Shown: in pieces, positions 7,436-15,212 of the stretch
How positions within the stretch are numbered: position 1 is the stretch's first letter
Layout: every line of letters starts with the position of its first letter
DNA from: an uncultured Oscillospiraceae bacterium
GTDB lineage: Bacteria > Bacillota > Clostridia > Oscillospirales > Ruminococcaceae
DNA: 49,883 bases
Assembly: GCA_904384225.1 (NCBI GenBank)
Contig: CAJFJV010000011.1
Span: forward strand, 1 to 49,883
Direction: 5' to 3'
The notes under the pieces: model-generated
Database searches by the model: none
What the model was told of the DNA's origin: nothing
What the model saw: the letters and a program-made list of their open reading frames with translations, nothing else
Made by a program: the position numbers and the translations under genes

Positions 7436-8980
7436 ATGGGAATGACCACGGCGCAGTGCATGGATGTGTTGATAGAAGCGGGTTTGTACCGCTTTGGCGG
7501 GCTGTATGACGAGAAAGCGGCGGTGACGGATGTCACCTATGATTCCAAGGAAACAAAGGAAGGGACGCTGTTTTTCTGCAAGGGCGCGGCGTTTAAACCG
7601 GCATATTTGGAAGAGGCAGTGCGCCGCGGTGCGGTTTGCTATGTAAGCGAGGAGGCGTATCCGGATGTGCTGTGCAGCCACCTCATCGTTTCAGATGTGC
7701 GCCGCGCAATGGCTGTGCTGGGCGCGGCCTTTTACGGCCATGCGGACCGCGCGCTCGATCTGATCGGCATTACGGGCACAAAGGGAAAGTCGACCACCGC
7801 TTATTATATCAAATATATCTTGGATGAGTACGCAGCGGAGAGGGGCGAAAAGCCGTGCGGCATTATCTCTTCCATAGACACCTACGACGGAAAGGTTTTG
7901 GAGGAATCGCACCTTACGACGCCGGAAGCGCTTGTCCTGCACCGGCATTTTGCCAATGCAAGGGACTGCGGGCTTTCCCGCATGGTAATGGAGGTGTCGA
8001 GCCAGGCGCTTAAGTATGACCGGGTGCTCGGCGTCTCTTACCGTGCAGGCGTCTTTTTAAACATCTCGGAAGACCACATTTCGCCGGTGGAGCATCGGGA
8101 CTTTGAGGACTATTTTTCTTCTAAGCTCAAGCTTTTTTCCCAATCGCAGACAGCGTATATCAATATGGACAGCGACCATGCCCAGCGTATCGCCGAAGCG
8201 GCGAAGGCGGCGCGGAAGGTGGTCACCTTCGGCAAACGGCCGGAAGCCGATTTTTACGGCTATCAGATCCGCAAAGAGGATGGCGAGATCCGTTTTCGTA
8301 TCCGCTGCGCGCAGTTTGACGCACCGTTTGCACTGACAATGCCGGGGCTGTTCAATGTGGAAAATGCATTGGCGGCTGTCGCCGTCTGCACAGAGCGGGA
8401 TATCCCGCTTGCCGTTATGCAAAGGGGGCTTTATAAGGCGCGCTCAAGCGGACGGATGGAAATGCATGCTTCAGCGGACGGGAAAAAAATCGCGATTGTC
8501 GATTATGCTCACAATAAACTGAGTTTTGAAAAGCTTTTTTCTGCAATGCGGGCAGAATACCCGGGCTGGCACATCTATGCGGTATACGGCTGTCCGGGCG
8601 GCAAGGCATATAACCGCCGGGTCGAGCTCGGTGAAATTGCCGGGAAGTACAGCGACGCAGTCTATCTGACAATGGAAGACCCAGGGAAAGAGGATACACA
8701 TCAGATCAGCTTAGAAGCACAGCCGCATATCACAAAACACAACTGCCCGTGCTATTTGGTGGACGACAGGGGAGAGGCCATCCAGCGTGCAATTTTAGAG
8801 GCGCCGCAAAATACGCTGATCCTGATCACAGGAAAAGGGAATGAGACGCGGCAGAAAATCGGGACGGAATATGTGCCGTGCAAAACGGACACGTATTTTG
8901 CAGAGCGCGCGCTTGCAGAAGGGTTCTCTGCCGCCGATATAGAACGGCAGATAGCGGCGCCGGCCCCGGCGCGCCGATAG
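7436..8980 (+). CDS. MurE-like Mur ligase, atypical specificity motif
   Basis: A 514-residue ATP-dependent Mur ligase with three domains: a UDP-MurNAc-binding N-terminus, a central ATPase domain with P-loop GTKGKST (residues 114-120) and a C-terminal amino-acid-binding domain. The length and the TPEA and EVSSQAL motifs place it with MurE (UDP-MurNAc-tripeptide synthetases). Where meso-DAP enzymes carry DNPR it has EDPGKED (residues 414-420), so the ligated amino acid is probably not meso-DAP. A standard DNPR MurE is encoded in the dcw cluster at 25240. The ATG at 7436 follows AAGGCGG; a GTG at 7433 is the alternative. It may act in a modified peptidoglycan pathway or on a non-murein substrate. 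Confidence 0.82.
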   Translation: MGMTTAQCMDVLIEAGLYRFGGLYDEKAAVTDVTYDSKETKEGTLFFCKGAAFKPAYLEEAVRRGAVCYVSEEAYPDVLCSHLIVSDVRRAMAVLGAAFYGHADRALDLIGITGTKGKSTTAYYIKYILDEYAAERGEKPCGIISSIDTYDGKVLEESHLTTPEALVLHRHFANARDCGLSRMVMEVSSQALKYDRVLGVSYRAGVFLNISEDHISPVEHRDFEDYFSSKLKLFSQSQTAYINMDSDHAQRIAEAAKAARKVVTFGKRPEADFYGYQIRKEDGEIRFRIRCAQFDAPFALTMPGLFNVENALAAVAVCTERDIPLAVMQRGLYKARSSGRMEMHASADGKKIAIVDYAHNKLSFEKLFSAMRAEYPGWHIYAVYGCPGGKAYNRRVELGEIAGKYSDAVYLTMEDPGKEDTHQISLEAQPHITKHNCPCYLVDDRGEAIQRAILEAPQNTLILITGKGNETRQKIGTEYVPCKTDTYFAERALAEGFSAADIERQIAAPAPARR

Positions 8981-9052
8981 GCTTTGGATCGGCGCTGATG
9001 CACAGGACAACAAAATACCGGTATACCCGTTGTGAAACGGCAGGGAGGAAAT

Positions 9053-9805
9053 ATGGAAAAAATACGGATTCAAAAAATTATTGCGGACAGCGGTGTCTGT
9101 TCGCGTAGGAAAGCGGAAGTGCTGATTGAAGAGGGCCGCGTCAAGGTAAACGGCCATCCGGCCTTGATCGGACAAAAGCTTGACCCGAAAAAAGACCTGA
9201 TTACAATCGATGGGGAGCGGCTGTTCGTCGCCAAAAAGAAAGAGCTTGTTTATTTGATGATGAACAAGCCGCGCGGATATTTGACTTCGATGGGAGACGA
9301 CCGCGGGCGCCGCTGTGTGACGGAACTGCTGCCGGCGGATTTGCCGGTGCGCGTCTTCCCGGTTGGCCGCCTCGACTTAAATTCCGAAGGGCTGCTGCTT
9401 TTTACGAATGACGGGGACTTTGCAAATGATCTGATGCATCCGTCCCGTAAAGTTACCAAAACTTACCGGGTAACGGTGCGCCCGGACATTACGGACGAGC
9501 AGGCCGCAAAGCTTTCCGCAGGCGTATATATCGACGGGCGGCTGACGGCCCCCGCAGAAGTACGGGTTTTGACGAAAGAGCCAAACCGCGTGGTCTGCGA
9601 AATCGTCATCCATGAGGGACGCAACCGGCAGGTGCGGAAAATGTGCGAGGCGGTAGGGCTCGAGGTGGCGCGCTTGAAGCGTACGGCAATCGGCCCGCTC
9701 CGGCTCGGCATGCTGAAACCGGGGGCGGTGCGCCCGCTGAATAAAGAGGAGCTGCGCGCCATCCGCACGGCAATCTCTAAGCCACAGACAGGAGGAAAAA
9801 GATGA
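9053..9805 (+). CDS. RluB/RsuA-family pseudouridine synthase
   Basis: A 250-residue RNA-modifying enzyme that converts uridine to pseudouridine, probably in 23S rRNA helix 69-93 territory as for RluB. An S4 RNA-binding domain comes first (RIQKIIADSGVCSRRKAE, residues 4-50), then the catalytic domain with GRLDLNSEGLLLFTNDG, in which the Asp is the nucleophile. MNKPRGYLT and the EGRNRQVRKM motif near residue 190 are also conserved. AGGGAGG (9042-9048) selects the ATG at 9053 over an upstream GTG. Its stop overlaps the next start in ATGA, so the downstream gene is translationally coupled. It probably shares the promoter of the MurE-like gene. Confidence 0.92.
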   Translation: MEKIRIQKIIADSGVCSRRKAEVLIEEGRVKVNGHPALIGQKLDPKKDLITIDGERLFVAKKKELVYLMMNKPRGYLTSMGDDRGRRCVTELLPADLPVRVFPVGRLDLNSEGLLLFTNDGDFANDLMHPSRKVTKTYRVTVRPDITDEQAAKLSAGVYIDGRLTAPAEVRVLTKEPNRVVCEIVIHEGRNRQVRKMCEAVGLEVARLKRTAIGPLRLGMLKPGAVRPLNKEELRAIRTAISKPQTGGKR

Positions 9806-10173
9806 TTTCAATCCTTCCGCTGCGCGACCGCGCGCTTTTGCAAAAATTAAATGAAACAGAGCATACGGATTGTTCGCATGCATATTGTTTATATGACGGC
9901 GGGAAAGTCACGGCTTATCTTTTGTACGATATGCATGAGAAAGAGGCTTTCCTTGCGAAACTGGGCGGCCAATGGGACGACAACATTGCGGACGGACTTT
10001 GCCGGGCCGTCTTTTCAAGCCTGCTGGACTTGAATGTGGACAGCGCCCGCTTTTCCCCCGCGATAGACCGCTCCCTTACCCGGCGGCTTGGCTTTACAAA
10101 AGGAGAGAGTGATACGGTCGAATCGATCCGCTCGATCCTCTACCACTGCCAAAGCTGCGGCTGCGCCAAATAA
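9802..10173 (+). CDS. Small protein, possibly GNAT acetyltransferase-like
   Basis: A 123-residue protein I cannot assign with confidence. The order of elements, with a YDGGKVTAYLLYD strand pair, a helix-rich middle (ADGLCRAVFSSLL) and a terminal LTRRLGF, recalls a shortened GNAT N-acetyltransferase core. A clear acetyl-CoA loop (Q/RxxGxG/A) is missing. The C-terminus ends in CQSCGCAK, three Cys that could bind metal. AGGAGG sits just before the ATG, and the start overlaps the rluB-like stop, so it is expressed with that enzyme. Confidence 0.6.
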   Translation: MISILPLRDRALLQKLNETEHTDCSHAYCLYDGGKVTAYLLYDMHEKEAFLAKLGGQWDDNIADGLCRAVFSSLLDLNVDSARFSPAIDRSLTRRLGFTKGESDTVESIRSILYHCQSCGCAK

Positions 10174-10199
10174 ATTCCAATTAAATCCTGTGAAATTGG

Positions 10200-10228
10200 T
10201 TGCGCTTTGTACAAAAATGCGCTATAAT
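10200..10228 (+). promoter_or_regulatory. Candidate promoter of the DUF4870-like gene
   Basis: A perfect -10 TATAAT (10223-10228) lies 17 bases after a weak -35 TTGCGC (10200-10205), in the AT-rich gap before the gene. Confidence 0.6.
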
Positions 10229-10261
10229 AATTTCATAAATTTTATTAGGGAGGTTTTCCGA

Positions 10262-10828
10262 ATGAAAAAAGGTACTTTTGGCATTAGACTTAGTTTTTAT
10301 GCCGTACTGGCCTTCGTTCTGGCTTTTTTGGGGCAGACGCTTCTGCTGGGGCTTTTGCTCGGCTTTGTCATCGTCGCAGAGAAAGACGAGTGGCTGACAA
10401 GGCAGACCATGCAGGCGTTCTTTTTGACCATTGCCGTTTCTGTGGTGCGGGGTGCGCTGGAGCTTATTTCCATGCTTTTCAGCTGGATCCCGTCGATCGG
10501 TTCGATTTCCGTAAGCAGCATTGTGTTGGCACTGTTTGATTGGGTCAACTGGGCGGTCAGCGTGGTTGCACTTATTTTTATCATTATCGCGGTGTTCAAA
10601 GTCCTAAAAGGCGGCGAGGCAAATGTCCCGCTGTGCGCTTCTTTGGCAAACCGTGCTTATGGTATTGTAAAAGAAAAGCCGGTTTATCCGCAGCAGCCGC
10701 AATATCCGCAGTATCCGCAGCAGCCGCAATACCAGCAGCCGCAGTACCCGCAATATCCACAGCAGAACGCTCCGCAGCAGCCGCAGTACCCGCAGCAGAA
10801 CGTTCCGCCGCAGAATCCGCAACAGTAA
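10262..10828 (+). CDS. DUF4870/Tic20-like membrane protein with Gln/Pro/Tyr-rich tail
   Basis: A 188-residue protein with three or four hydrophobic segments in the first 120 residues. The short GGEANVPLCASLANRAYG motif that follows the last one is typical of small DUF4870/Tic20-like membrane proteins of unknown function. The last 50 residues are an imperfect PQQPQYPQ repeat, probably a disordered cytoplasmic tail able to bind partners or self-associate. RBS AGGGAGG precedes the ATG. The gene is monocistronic, between its own promoter and a strong terminator. Confidence 0.72.
   Translation: MKKGTFGIRLSFYAVLAFVLAFLGQTLLLGLLLGFVIVAEKDEWLTRQTMQAFFLTIAVSVVRGALELISMLFSWIPSIGSISVSSIVLALFDWVNWAVSVVALIFIIIAVFKVLKGGEANVPLCASLANRAYGIVKEKPVYPQQPQYPQYPQQPQYQQPQYPQYPQQNAPQQPQYPQQNVPPQNPQQ
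10678..10826 (+). repeat. Imperfect PQQPQYPQ-coding repeat
   Basis: The 3' end of the preceding gene repeats codons for Pro, Gln and Tyr (CCGCAGCAGCCGCAATAT and variants). These in-frame low-complexity repeats are prone to length change; they are not a CRISPR array, because there are no unique spacers. Confidence 0.8.
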
Positions 10829-10855
10829 ATTCCTTTTTTCTACATAACACGATTC

Positions 10856-10890
10856 AAAACCGCACCGCAGAAGACGGTGCGGTTTTACTT
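10856..10890 (+). terminator. Rho-independent terminator after the DUF4870-like gene
   Basis: A perfect 12-bp stem, AAAACCGCACCG (10856-10867) with CGGTGCGGTTTT (10875-10886), has a 7-base loop and ends in TTTT. Confidence 0.9.
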
Positions 10891-10933
10891 TGTAAAAAAA
10901 CTTTATTTTGTCTTTGGAAAAGTGAAAAAACGC

Positions 10934-10962
10934 TTGTCATTTAAAGAAGGGTTGTGTATAAT
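10934..10962 (+). promoter_or_regulatory. Promoter of the carboxyl-transfer operon
   Basis: TTGTCA (10934-10939), a 17-base spacer and a perfect TATAAT (10957-10962). The leader to the first ATG is about 100 bases and contains a weak ACGCA/TGCGT hairpin (near 11000-11022) followed by TTT, possibly an attenuator. Confidence 0.85.
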
Positions 10963-11069
10963 AAAATGCGATATGGTGTGCAGAGCACCACATCGGACGC
11001 ATCAGTTTTTTGCTGCGTTTTGGTGAACAGAATAGCGTTTTGCTGATATAAAGAAACGGAGGAACAAAA

Positions 11070-12473
11070 ATGAGTTCGACAAACAGAATCGAGATGCTCG
11101 CAGAGCGTAACGCTTCGATCGACTTGAAAAACCCGGCGAGAGCCCGGCTTGTTAAGTTGTTTGACGCAGACAGCTTTGTTGAGCTGGACGCTTTTGTAAA
11201 GGCGGGCGAAAAAGAAGCCGGCGTTATAGCAGGATATGGCTTGGTTGAGGGCAGCGTTGTATATGCCTTCTCTCAGGACGTGTCGTCCGACAGCGGTGCG
11301 GTGAATGCGGCCCATGCAAAAAAAATCAAGAAAATATACGAGCTGGCTGCGAAAACCGGATGCCCCGTCGTCTGCGTCTATGACTCTAAGGGTGCCAAGC
11401 TTTCCGAGGGCAATGAAATGCTTGCGGCGTATTCAGAGGTGCTTGCCGCCTCTGGGAAAATTTCCGGTGTGGTTCCTCAAATTGCGCTTGTGCTGGGAAC
11501 CTGTGCAGGCGTTAACGCAATGCTTGCGGCGGCGGCCGACGTGCTTGTTATGAGCCGCGAGGCGGAGCTGTTTATGACGGCGCCCTTTATTGCGGCGGCG
11601 AACGGCGACAGCGCGGAAGATGCGGGCTCTGCCGAGGCTGCGGCAAAAGCCGGCGTGGCTGCTGTCGTAGCGGATGACGAAGACGCCGCTGTTGCGGAGG
11701 TAAGAAAGCTTTTGACTATGCTTCCGCAAAACAATCTGGCAAGCCTTCCGCTGTTTGAGTTTGCCGACAGCACGGAGACGCTTGACCCGTCCGGCTGTCC
11801 GAAACGGATTGTAGAAGCGATTGCAGACGCGCAGTCACTTGTAGAGCTCTCTGCGGAGTACGGAAAGGGCGTATATACGTTTCTTGGCACAATGGCCGGC
11901 ACGACAGTCGGTTTTGTCACCACAAGCAAAGAGAATGCGCTGGACTCGGCGGCGTGTGAAAAAGCGGCGCGCTTTGTCAAAGTGTGCGACGCTTTCAATA
12001 TCCCGATTGTAACCTTTATCGATTCAAAAGGCTTTGCCCTGAATGCGGACGTCGCTGTCGTAAAAGATGCGGCCAAGCTTGCAGGCGCTTATGCAGAGGC
12101 GACAGCGCCGAAGATCAGCGTCATTACGGGCAAAGCTTTCGGGCCTGCCTATATTGCGCTGGGTTCCAAAAACGCCAATGCGGACGTTACGCTCGCTTGG
12201 CCGCAGGCTGTCATCAGCACGCTGGCGCCTGAAACGGCGGTCGAGTTTTTGTGGGAGGACCGCTTTAAAGGTACGGAGGACGTCAAGGCAACGCGCACAG
12301 CTTTGCTTGAGGAGTATGAGGATACGGTTGCTTCCCCGTTTGCGGCTGCGGAAAGCGGCGCGGTTGAAGCGGTTGTCGCACCTGAAGAAACCAGAAAGAA
12401 TATTATCAATATGCTTGATATGCTTGCCGGCAAGCGGGAGTCCACTTTGCCGAAAAAGCACACGACTTTTTAA
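11070..12473 (+). CDS. Carboxyltransferase-domain protein (12S-like), divergent
   Basis: A 467-residue protein made of two crotonase-like carboxyltransferase halves, related to the CoA-carboxyltransferase subunits of methylmalonyl-CoA and glutaconyl-CoA decarboxylases and to transcarboxylase 12S. Conserved landmarks are VYAFSQD, KISVITGKAFGPAYIALGSK and ADVTLAWPQA. The acyl-CoA-binding oxyanion loops are altered: the usual DSGGAR is DSKGAK (residues 105-110), and the second-half DxPGF is DSKGF (318-322). The protein is also shorter than the roughly 510-residue family norm. It may therefore act on an unusual acyl-CoA or be structural. RBS CGGAGG. It is first in an operon with a biotin carrier and a 5S-like subunit. 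Confidence 0.8.
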   Translation: MSSTNRIEMLAERNASIDLKNPARARLVKLFDADSFVELDAFVKAGEKEAGVIAGYGLVEGSVVYAFSQDVSSDSGAVNAAHAKKIKKIYELAAKTGCPVVCVYDSKGAKLSEGNEMLAAYSEVLAASGKISGVVPQIALVLGTCAGVNAMLAAAADVLVMSREAELFMTAPFIAAANGDSAEDAGSAEAAAKAGVAAVVADDEDAAVAEVRKLLTMLPQNNLASLPLFEFADSTETLDPSGCPKRIVEAIADAQSLVELSAEYGKGVYTFLGTMAGTTVGFVTTSKENALDSAACEKAARFVKVCDAFNIPIVTFIDSKGFALNADVAVVKDAAKLAGAYAEATAPKISVITGKAFGPAYIALGSKNANADVTLAWPQAVISTLAPETAVEFLWEDRFKGTEDVKATRTALLEEYEDTVASPFAAAESGAVEAVVAPEETRKNIINMLDMLAGKRESTLPKKHTTF

Positions 12474-12494
12474 GCTAACAGGAGGAAAAAAGCA

Positions 12495-12911
12495 ATGAGA
12501 AGATTCAATGTTGTAGTAAACGGGAAAGCATACGACGTAGCAGTGGAAGAGTTGGCGGCCGGCGCTGCACCGGCTGCTCCGGTTGCAGCTCCAGCAGCTG
12601 TAGCCCCGGCCGCGCCTGCGGCGCCGGCAGCCCCGGCTGCACCGGCCGCTCCCGCAGCCCCGGCCGCAGAAGAGACGGTTTCCGCCGCTGTAGGCGAGGG
12701 AACAACGGTTGAGGCGCCAATGCCGGGCACCATCCTTGACGTAAAAGTTGCGGTCGGGGATACCGTAAAAGCAGGCGACCCTGTTGTCGTTCTGGAAGCG
12801 ATGAAAATGGAAAATGATATTGTTGCACCGGTCGACGGTAAGGTGACCTCCATTGTTGTCAAGAAAGGCGATACCGTAAATTCCGGTGACGTCATGGCGA
12901 CAATTGCTTAA
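12495..12911 (+). CDS. Biotin carboxyl carrier protein (1.3S-like)
   Basis: This 138-residue carrier shuttles CO2 on biotin between two carboxyltransferase active sites. A short N-terminal segment is followed by an Ala/Pro-rich flexible linker (residues 23-58). The biotinyl domain has the attachment motif EAMKMENDI, in which Lys104 is the biotinylated residue, and PMPGTI at its start. The size and linker match carriers of biotin decarboxylases and of transcarboxylase rather than the acetyl-CoA carboxylase BCCP. AGGAGG precedes the ATG by 8 bases, and the gene lies 21 bases after the 12S-like stop. A biotin ligase must act on it from elsewhere. Confidence 0.92.
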   Translation: MRRFNVVVNGKAYDVAVEELAAGAAPAAPVAAPAAVAPAAPAAPAAPAAPAAPAAPAAEETVSAAVGEGTTVEAPMPGTILDVKVAVGDTVKAGDPVVVLEAMKMENDIVAPVDGKVTSIVVKKGDTVNSGDVMATIA

Positions 12912-12971
12912 TTTTTAGTCTTTGGTGCATGTACGGCACCCTGAAAATGAAACGATGGAGGAAAAATAAAA

Positions 12972-14369
12972 ATGGCTAAAGTAAAAATTACGGAAACCGT
13001 TTTGCGCGACGCGCACCAGTCCTTGATTGCGACGCGTATGCCGATTTCCGACATGCTGCCGATCCTTCCGGAATTGGACAAGATCGGTTTCTATTCCGCA
13101 GAGGTCTGGGGCGGCGCAACGTTTGACGCCTGCCTCCGCTTTCTGGATGAAGATCCGTGGGAGCGTTTGCGCACCATCCGCAAACTGATGCCCAATACCA
13201 AGCTGCAAATGCTGTTCCGCGGCCAGAATATGCTGGGTTACCGTCATTATGCGGACGATGTTTTGGAGTATTTTGTGCAGAAGACCGTTGCAAACGGTAT
13301 GGATATCATCCGTATATTTGATGCGCTCAACGATATCCGCAATCTGGAAACGGCGGTAAAAGCGGCGAAAAAAGAGGGCGCGCATGCGCAGATCGCCATT
13401 TCCTACACCACGGGCGATGTCTTTACGACAGAGTATTATGTCAATTATGCAAAGCAGATCCGTGATATCGGCGCGGATTCCATCTGCTTAAAAGATATGG
13501 CGGCGCTTCTAACGCCATACCGCACGGAAGAACTGGTCAAGGCGATCAAAGCCGAAGTAGACCTGCCGCTGCAAATCCACACCCACTACACTTCGGGCCT
13601 TGCCTCCATGTGCCTGTTAAAGGGGATTGAGGCGGGTGCAGACGCCGTGGATACCGCTATGTCCCCGCTGGCGCTCGGCACTTCGCACGCACCGACGGAG
13701 TCTATCGTGGCAGCGCTGCAGGGGACGGAATACGATACCGGTCTGGATCTTGTCAAACTCAATGAGATCCGCTCCTATTTTATGACGCTGCGTGATAAAT
13801 ATATCAAGTCCGGGCTTTTGGATCCGAAGATGCTGGCGACCGACGCAGGCGCTTTGATCTATCAGGTACCGGGCGGCATGCTTTCAAACCTTCTCTCCCA
13901 GCTGAAACAGGCCGGGAAAGAGGACAAATTGCAGGAGGTGCTGGAGGAGGTGCCGCGCGTGCGCAAAGACGCGGGCTACCCGCCGCTGGTAACGCCGAGT
14001 TCCCAGATCGTCGGCACACAGGCTGTCTTCAACGTCATCATGGGCGAGCGGTATAAGACCGTTACCAAAGAGTTTAAGGGACTTGTACGCGGTGAATACG
14101 GCAAGACGCCGGTTCCGATCGACCCGGATTTCCGCAAAAAGATCATCGGCGACGCAGAGCCGATCGACTGCCGTCCGGCTGACCTGATTAAGCCGGAGCT
14201 GGACACCCTCCGCAAGGAATGCGCAGAGTGGATCGAGCAGGAAGAAGACGTTTTAAGCTATGCGCAGTTCGGTCAGGTTGCGGTGAAATTCTTTGAAAAG
14301 CGCCGCGCAAAGAAATACAACATTGATGCGGAGCACGCCGATCAGGTGAACGCTGTTCATCCGCTGTAA
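12972..14369 (+). CDS. Pyruvate/oxaloacetate carboxyltransferase subunit (5S/OadA-like)
   Basis: A 465-residue TIM-barrel carboxyltransferase that moves a carboxyl group between biotin and pyruvate/oxaloacetate. Metal-site and catalytic residues are recognisable: Asp13 in TVLRDAHQS, the probable carbamylated Lys174 in CLKDMAALL, and His203 and His205 in IHTHYTSG. It stops before the C-terminal biotin domain of full-length OadA (about 590 residues), which is supplied by the preceding gene, as in transcarboxylase 5S. RBS GGAGG. It is the last gene of the operon, followed by a strong terminator. No Na+-pumping beta subunit (OadB) is encoded next to it. Confidence 0.9.
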   Translation: MAKVKITETVLRDAHQSLIATRMPISDMLPILPELDKIGFYSAEVWGGATFDACLRFLDEDPWERLRTIRKLMPNTKLQMLFRGQNMLGYRHYADDVLEYFVQKTVANGMDIIRIFDALNDIRNLETAVKAAKKEGAHAQIAISYTTGDVFTTEYYVNYAKQIRDIGADSICLKDMAALLTPYRTEELVKAIKAEVDLPLQIHTHYTSGLASMCLLKGIEAGADAVDTAMSPLALGTSHAPTESIVAALQGTEYDTGLDLVKLNEIRSYFMTLRDKYIKSGLLDPKMLATDAGALIYQVPGGMLSNLLSQLKQAGKEDKLQEVLEEVPRVRKDAGYPPLVTPSSQIVGTQAVFNVIMGERYKTVTKEFKGLVRGEYGKTPVPIDPDFRKKIIGDAEPIDCRPADLIKPELDTLRKECAEWIEQEEDVLSYAQFGQVAVKFFEKRRAKKYNIDAEHADQVNAVHPL

Positions 14370-14391
14370 GTTTTCTCATATAAGAAATGGG

Positions 14392-14430
14392 GCAGTGCAG
14401 TTCTTTTGAATTGCACTGCTTTTTGTTTTT
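14392..14430 (+). terminator. Rho-independent terminator after the carboxyl-transfer operon
   Basis: A stem of GCAGTGCAGTTC with GAATTGCACTGC (one G-T wobble) and a TTTT loop is followed by TTTTTGTTTTT. Confidence 0.9.
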
Positions 14431-14620
14431 ATAAAATTTACAAGGGGAGATGCAGCATTTGGACCCTTTGACCGGTATTATATAGGACGGATGGAGATTC
14501 TTTTGTCACGTTTACAAAAAAACAGCGTTATTTTGAGTAGGAGATATCTGAGAAGCTATTTTGGGTTCGACAGTTATATCGTGCTGTGCAGGGATTACGC
14601 GGGAAGGGGGTCGTACATAC

Positions 14621-15181
14621 ATGATGAAAAAACGGTATATCTGGATTGGAGCTATTATTGCTCTTTTTATAATATGCACTTCTTTCCTGCTCGTTTCCTG
14701 TGGAAAAAGTTCGCTTTCTGCATTCTGCAATATGCAGGGCGTAAAGTCTGTTACGTTCTATGAAAGCGCAGATAAGGGGCCTGGTGTCTTTGATTATCAA
14801 AGCAGCGGCCGATTTTATCAGGTGCAGGAGGGTGCTCTTTTTGAGAAATATCAGTCTTGGTTTCAGTCCGGCAGCGTTTCTGTAAAAGAACTGGAACCAA
14901 GCGGGGAGATTTCGACAGGCCCCTTCTCAAGGGGAGCCATTGTGGAATTTACGCTTCAGGAACAGGAGGAATCGTGCCCGTATGAACCTGTTGTGGTTCT
15001 TCGGTTGGATGAACAGGGGATTGAGCCGTATAATGCAATGATGATTTTGACCTATACAGATTCGGAGTCCTATCGGCGCTTTGGGAAATCAAATATGAAA
15101 AATTACTTTATGGTAAGGATTTCGGATGCCGAGGGGATGGATACGGAAACGATCGATCGGATTGTTTCGGAGGCTTGGTAG
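14621..15181 (+). CDS. Putative lipoprotein of unknown function
   Basis: A 186-residue protein with an N-terminal positively charged and hydrophobic segment ending in a lipobox (LLVSC, Cys27), so it should be lipid-anchored outside the membrane. The mature part is mixed alpha/beta with no recognised family; a YESADKG turn and an ISDAEGMD segment near the end are the only landmarks. RBS AAGGGGG lies about 10 bases before the ATG, and a second ATG follows at once. Codon use is less G/C-rich at third positions than in the neighbours. It is probably co-transcribed with the next gene, also a lipoprotein of similar size. No clear promoter was found in the 190 bases upstream. Confidence 0.65.
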   Translation: MMKKRYIWIGAIIALFIICTSFLLVSCGKSSLSAFCNMQGVKSVTFYESADKGPGVFDYQSSGRFYQVQEGALFEKYQSWFQSGSVSVKELEPSGEISTGPFSRGAIVEFTLQEQEESCPYEPVVVLRLDEQGIEPYNAMMILTYTDSESYRRFGKSNMKNYFMVRISDAEGMDTETIDRIVSEAW

Positions 15182-15212
15182 CTTATCGGCGTTTTAGCGA
15201 AGGGAAGGGAAA

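Noticed and set aside
10596-10850. Ala-rich minus-strand frames and CRISPR-like periodicity
   Set aside because: Both arise from the PQQPQYPQ codon repeat of the real gene; there are no unique spacers or cas genes.
12470-12895. Ala/Gly-rich minus-strand frame of 141 codons
   Set aside because: Mirror of the Ala/Pro linker of the biotin carrier gene, which has an unmistakable biotinylation motif.
14491-14763. 90-codon plus-strand frame before the first lipoprotein
   Set aside because: No RBS, no family, and it overlaps the lipoprotein gene that has a clear lipobox.
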